Of a DNA stretch of 64,000 bases, positions 60,202 through 64,000 are shown piece by piece (the first letter of the stretch is position 1; every line of letters starts with the position of its first letter). Both the position numbers and the translations under genes were made by a program. The notes beneath the pieces were generated by a model. That model was not told the origin of the DNA, ran no database searches, and saw only the letters and a list, made by a program, of their open reading frames with translations. The DNA comes from Perkinsus olseni (lineage: Eukaryota; Perkinsozoa; Perkinsida): assembly GCA_013115125.1 (NCBI GenBank), contig JABANN010000048.1, positions 35,102 through 99,101 on the forward strand. Direction: 5' to 3'.

Positions 60202-60481
60202 CTGCTGGGCTTTACTCGTCTGGGATGATTCGAGTTTGATAATGTAACAGTTATAGTATGTCTCACACAGTGATGTGACGGTTAAATTAACTCGCAGATC
60301 TTCCAACGTAAGAAGTTTGCTACTGACATCTGATACATAATTTGCGAAGACTTCGTAGAACTTCGTAGATCTTCGTTCAATGCACAAATAATTTGCCACA
60401 AAGGCATTCTATAGAAACAGAACAATCTCTTAAGATATCTACAGGATCATCGCTGAGAGATCTCCAGTAGCACGGAAAGTC
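60202..60481. other. Intergenic region between converging genes
   Basis: About 280 bases between two stop codons, A/T-rich. It has a near-direct repeat of AGAACTTCGTAGA / AGATCTTCGTTCA type at 60355-60380 and nothing else notable. Confidence 0.35.
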
Positions 60482-62483
60482 TTATCCGCGAAGGCCCCCA
60501 CGCCTGGGTTCCGGAATACCCTTGCACTCGAACTCGTTCGGGACAATAGTCGCCATATACTCGTAGAGCGAGTCGTAGTTGCAGAGGGACCTGATTTAGG
60601 AGGTCTCCAACTAGTTACAGGAGAATGAGACAGGTTGCGAGTCGCGAAAATTGAAGTCTATAATACGCCTTTAACGGTGGATTGTAACTTACTTGCCACG
60701 ACACTCTTCAATGGCTTCAACAGAAGTCACACGACCGTTATAAATCCAACGGGTCTGATTATCGGAGTAAATCTCTAGCACCAGTGTGGTACCGAATGGA
60801 GGCCAGTACTTTGCGCAGGCATTACCAGAATCCAACCCTGAAAAATCAAATCGGAATATGAGTTTCGATGAGCTCCTACATGTCAATTTGAGGGTGTCGG
60901 TGAGGGAGTTGGCCGGACCAGTGTCGTGACCAAGATACAACGAGAAGCGCCTCCCGGGGATGCTTAAATCATCAAGGATATCCTGAGGGGGATGATTATA
61001 TTGCACAGTGCCCAGGCTCACACCGCACGGTTTGCCGCATCGGTTTCGGTGGGACAATTTAACTTACTCCGATCAGAGGTCCGTAAGCGAGTCTCTTCAA
61101 CTCCTCCGTGGTGCCATAACGGTTGTTCAACCAAAACCTATGGTAAAGAAGATGAGCGCCACATCTTATGGCGGCCGCAGTGCCCACGTAGCATCCTCCT
61201 CGACGCGCTCGAACAGAGGACTAGATGTACCAAGTCCGAGCGGCACATTCTTGGGCTCGCTAGGAACGGTTGAGCAAACGTGGCTAGTCATGCAGTCCTA
61301 AGAAGCAGGTCAGTCACAAGAGGGCTTCACTGTCGTTGAACGACTCACGTAAATTCCGGAGTAGAGAGGCTCCATATCCCGAGGATCATTAGTGCTGAAG
61401 TCCTCAGGGCGACCGGTAGTTATTCCCATGAAAGCGCGCTCGAATTTAGACCTGTCTACACGATCCTTAGCCTCGGGCGAGTCGTAGAACTCATTCAGAG
61501 CGTCATTCAGACGAGGACACACCTGAGAGGCAACATTGTCGACCGCGCATTTCTATTATCTGTGCCACGAGTACCCACCTTAGCACTCGGAGTCAAAGTA
61601 TCTCTCTGGCTGTCGGGGATGATGATTTTGAGTCCAGATGCATCCTCTGAGAGAAATCGAATGAATAAACGCACGTCTCCAATAGATGGACGAGTGACTA
61701 GATGCACTCCCGGAAATCCTACCACTAGTGATCTCTGGGAACATCCCCATAGCGAAAGCCTCTACGCTCTGGTACACACGCGGCACGTCGGTTGAACGGA
61801 ACATTACCTCTGGCTCACTCGGAACCTGATACACGGAGGAACAAAACACTGATGACCAATTGACAAAAAGACGCGAGATGTACCTCTTCCAAGCCCAAAG
61901 CGGCTTTGTATGTGGCGCCGAGCTGTTTTCCATTAGCGACGTGCATCTGAACCCCAGCGTCGACGAGTTGGCCTGAGAAAGATAGGCTACAGACTAGAAG
62001 ACGGCCAGAATAATAACCCACCCAAGACACAGTTATCCCCTGGCAACACACCCTCCTTGCCGCGAATGCGAGTGAAACCGGGCGATCGTCCGGCTGAAGG
62101 GCTGTTGGTGAAACCATAGAAGGTTTCAGTCGGACAAGTGAATCTGAAAAGCGAACGTTCCTCTTCTCTATGCCTAGCTACTCTATCCGACGCTACCTCG
62201 TCTCATCACCGACCCAACAGGTCATGTCATGGACAGGAGTACGAGCCCCGTGGCGTGCGAATATAAGCACCCGTTCCTGAACAGAAGAAGCGATGAACGC
62301 GGGGGCAGTTCTCCATTTTGAGACTGACGTTGTTACCAGCTGAGCATCAGATCCATCCTCACGCGGAGGAACATCGTCCCATTGGATCTTGGGATGACAG
62401 TAGTAAGTAGGCTCGTCCTCGGGGAAACGATGCGCTTCTGTAGCAACTAGTGCTCCGATTAAGCTCAGTACTACTGTTCTCAT
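60482..62483 (-). CDS. Secreted/lysosomal histidine acid phosphatase
   Basis: Phosphomonoesterase of the histidine acid phosphatase branch. The start at 62481-62483 gives the signal peptide MRTVVLSLIGALVATEA. The catalytic block VLIFARHGARTPV (RHGxRxP, nucleophile His) lies near 62240-62275. Further family blocks: LSFSGQLVDAGVQMHVANGK (the T/S-G-x-x-Q-x-x-x-G element), RSTDVPRVYQSVEAFAMGMF (second catalytic Arg, about 61740-61800), and VCPRLNDALNEFYDSPEAKD. The last catalytic block is RFSLYLGHDTGPANSLTDTL, whose HD pair supplies the proton donor (about 60890-60940). The C-terminus has NYDSLYEYMATIVPNEFEC and ends GGLRG, stop 60482-60484. No membrane anchor is seen, so secreted or lysosome-like. 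All catalytic residues present. Confidence 0.88.
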
Positions 62484-63319
62484 TTAGGGACCAAAAAGCT
62501 GCAGACAGATACTTCTTAGAAAACTCTTCAAGAGAGGAGCCAAATTTTCATTCTTCGCAGTCCTAAAAATCGATCAGTCATTGTCCTCTGGAGAACAGAT
62601 CATTGAAACTGCATCACGGAAGGGTCCTACGTTCGAGAGAAACGTAGCGAGGGGGCCTTAGCTTAGCGCGCCTGCCGCGATCGATGCGATGTCGGCGCAG
62701 TTCGGTTTCGATTCACCAAGAAACCTGTTTCGAGGTCCACGGTCTGGATAAGGTCGGATCCCTACGACGCACACTTCCTCTTCATCTTGCCGGACTCCCA
62801 GGCAGCTCCAAAAGCGAGGCTGGGATCTCAGACGTTTTAGCGGCTTGGCAGGGACAACGCGACACGACCGTTGCACCGAGAAGCTAGCCATCTCAGTATT
62901 AGACGCAACCCTACAGTGCTACGGATCGGAATTGGCGCACGAGTCGGTTCACCCGGCGAGCCAAGAGATGTACGCCTCCGTAGATGCATGCTTCTAACTG
63001 ACTGAATCTAGTGAATTGAGAGTGAAGTCGCCAGTCTGTTCCGACTCGTGGCTTGAATAGGTCTACTATCAAGCCAAGAACTTGTTCGAGCCAAGGAAGA
63101 CAGATCAGAGCTCTGGGCGGATTCCATCTAACTCGAACGTTAACCACGTTACAGTCTACCTTGCCAATTTACTGCCAACAAAGTACTTCTCCTGATACTG
63201 AAGCGTTTTCAAATGCGAGCCTGAAGCTCGTTCAGCAGTATCTCACCGCCCTGTGCGCTGCAGGCTCCAACCCACATAACGAAAATAGTTATTCCTATAA
63301 GTCAATAAGGTTCAAAAAG
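62484..63319. other. Intergenic region with an unsupported small frame
   Basis: About 835 bases between two minus-strand genes. A 77-codon minus frame (62658-62891, MASFSVQRSCRVVPAKPLKR) and overlapping plus frames (62684-62887, 63053-63346) are open but show no family resemblance. The acid phosphatase promoter should lie at the left end. I cannot support a gene here. Confidence 0.35.
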
Positions 63320-64000
63320 CTAAGGATTCCGCGGACTGAAGGATAACAGGCTATCTATTTCTTGCTCGAAGTATTCTCGCAGCACCTGACATCAAGTATG
63401 CATGCCACGAGGATATCCGCCCCGCCGAGGCTTACATCGGCGCTTATGTGTGCCTTGTCGGTGAAAATAGCCAATCTCAACTGAAGAGATGAACTCGGGA
63501 GGAGTGCGAAAACAATCGCGCAAGGAGTGAAGGGTCTCACCTCGTTCTGATAGCTGACAGCCACGACGCCGTTAGCATTGTTCATATAGCCTACGAGGGA
63601 AGTTACCGATCGGCCGCAGAGTGCACGTTCAGCGCTGGGTCCGGGTACGTTGGAAAGACACCAAGATTTCCCAGACTCATATTTAGGGCCCACCAACCGC
63701 GCGATTGTGAGTGTCCTCAACAAGGGCCAGTTGCACGCCCAAAGTGCGAGGTATGATAGGACAGCCCCTGCGAAAGAGAAGACTTGAGACCAGGCCGTGC
63801 AACGGGTCATAGCACCTATCATCAATGGAGAACGCTTCAGCTGCTGCGTAGCATTCTGTACAGCAACAATCCTGTCGAGAGCATGGTGCTCGGCAACAGG
63901 TAAGGGAATCTGAACCCAAGAGAGCAGTGTAAAGGGGACAATTATTGTGTACCACTAAGATCTGCTCTATCGATCATTCAGCGTAGCGTAGCTATGTAAC
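63320..64000 (-). CDS. Wax-ester-synthase/DGAT (WSD)-like acyltransferase, N-terminal part beyond the window
   Basis: Only the C-terminal part is present. The sequence PLPVAEHHALDRIVAVQNAT then QQLKRSPLMIGAMTR matches the family step before the C-terminal domain (pLP...d...R...v....K..P). A hydrophobic stretch follows (AGAVLSYLALW). Next is the hallmark WCLSNVPGPSAERALCG (SNVPGP), then VTSLVGYMNNANGVVAVSYQ. After a 60-nt intron come LRLAIFTDKAHISADVSLGG and, over a predicted 23-nt intron (63386-63408), VLREYFEQEIDSLLSFSPRN, stop 63320-63322. The family esterifies fatty alcohols or diacylglycerol with acyl-CoA using an HHxxxDG site, which would lie outside this window. Confidence 0.78.

Overview
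The window looks like nuclear DNA of a compact protist genome. Protein-coding genes lie on both strands, are broken by many short GT-AG introns (mostly about 35-70 nt, some apparently 20-27 nt) and are often only tens of bases apart. The products are eukaryotic: splicing factors, a nuclear export receptor, a small-subunit processome factor, a SAGA adaptor, ciliary proteins and a polycystin channel. This mix, with flagellar genes and an unusual lipid/adenylation repertoire, suggests an alveolate allied to dinoflagellates, for example a Perkinsus-like organism. That placement is inference only. I see no rRNA, tRNA, CRISPR array, transposon or prokaryotic operon.

Left part (1-17 kb): the end of an ADA2-like adaptor (+), the splicing factor Crooked-neck/Clf1 (-), a small unknown gene (-), a SURP + SH3-like + WW putative splicing protein (-), two unknown genes of which one is multi-pass membrane (-), an acidic unknown (+), an intronless amino-acid transporter (-), a GT34 glycosyltransferase with a small unknown gene overlapping its start (both -), then a tandem pair of small paralogues with a new-looking C-terminal domain (+).

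Middle (17.6-31 kb): the most striking gene is a roughly 5.5 kb + strand gene that appears to join a divergent adenylation domain, a membrane region, an acyl/peptidyl carrier-like domain and a condensation/acyltransferase-like domain. It is followed by a possible Alba/SpoVS-like protein (+), a hnRNP U/PNK-type P-loop protein and a HEI10-like meiotic RING protein (both -, possibly one gene), a G-patch protein (-), and a tandem pair of membrane-anchored LEA-2/DUF3712-like proteins (-).

Right part (31.7-64 kb): exportin-2/CSE1 (-), DGAT2 (+), alkaline ceramidase (+), a polycystin-2-like channel (+), unknown and low-complexity genes (-), the dynein regulatory complex subunit DRC3/LRRC48 (-), the processome factor KRR1 (-), unknown genes, a coiled-coil probably axonemal gene (+), a secreted histidine acid phosphatase (-) and, running off the right edge, a wax-ester-synthase/DGAT-like acyltransferase (-). 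Lipid acyl-transfer genes are over-represented (adenylation/condensation fusion, DGAT2, ceramidase, WS/DGAT-like).

Exon joins were worked out by eye from reading-frame continuity, GT-AG signals and family similarity. Gene ends are usually firm; internal joins and some starts are models.
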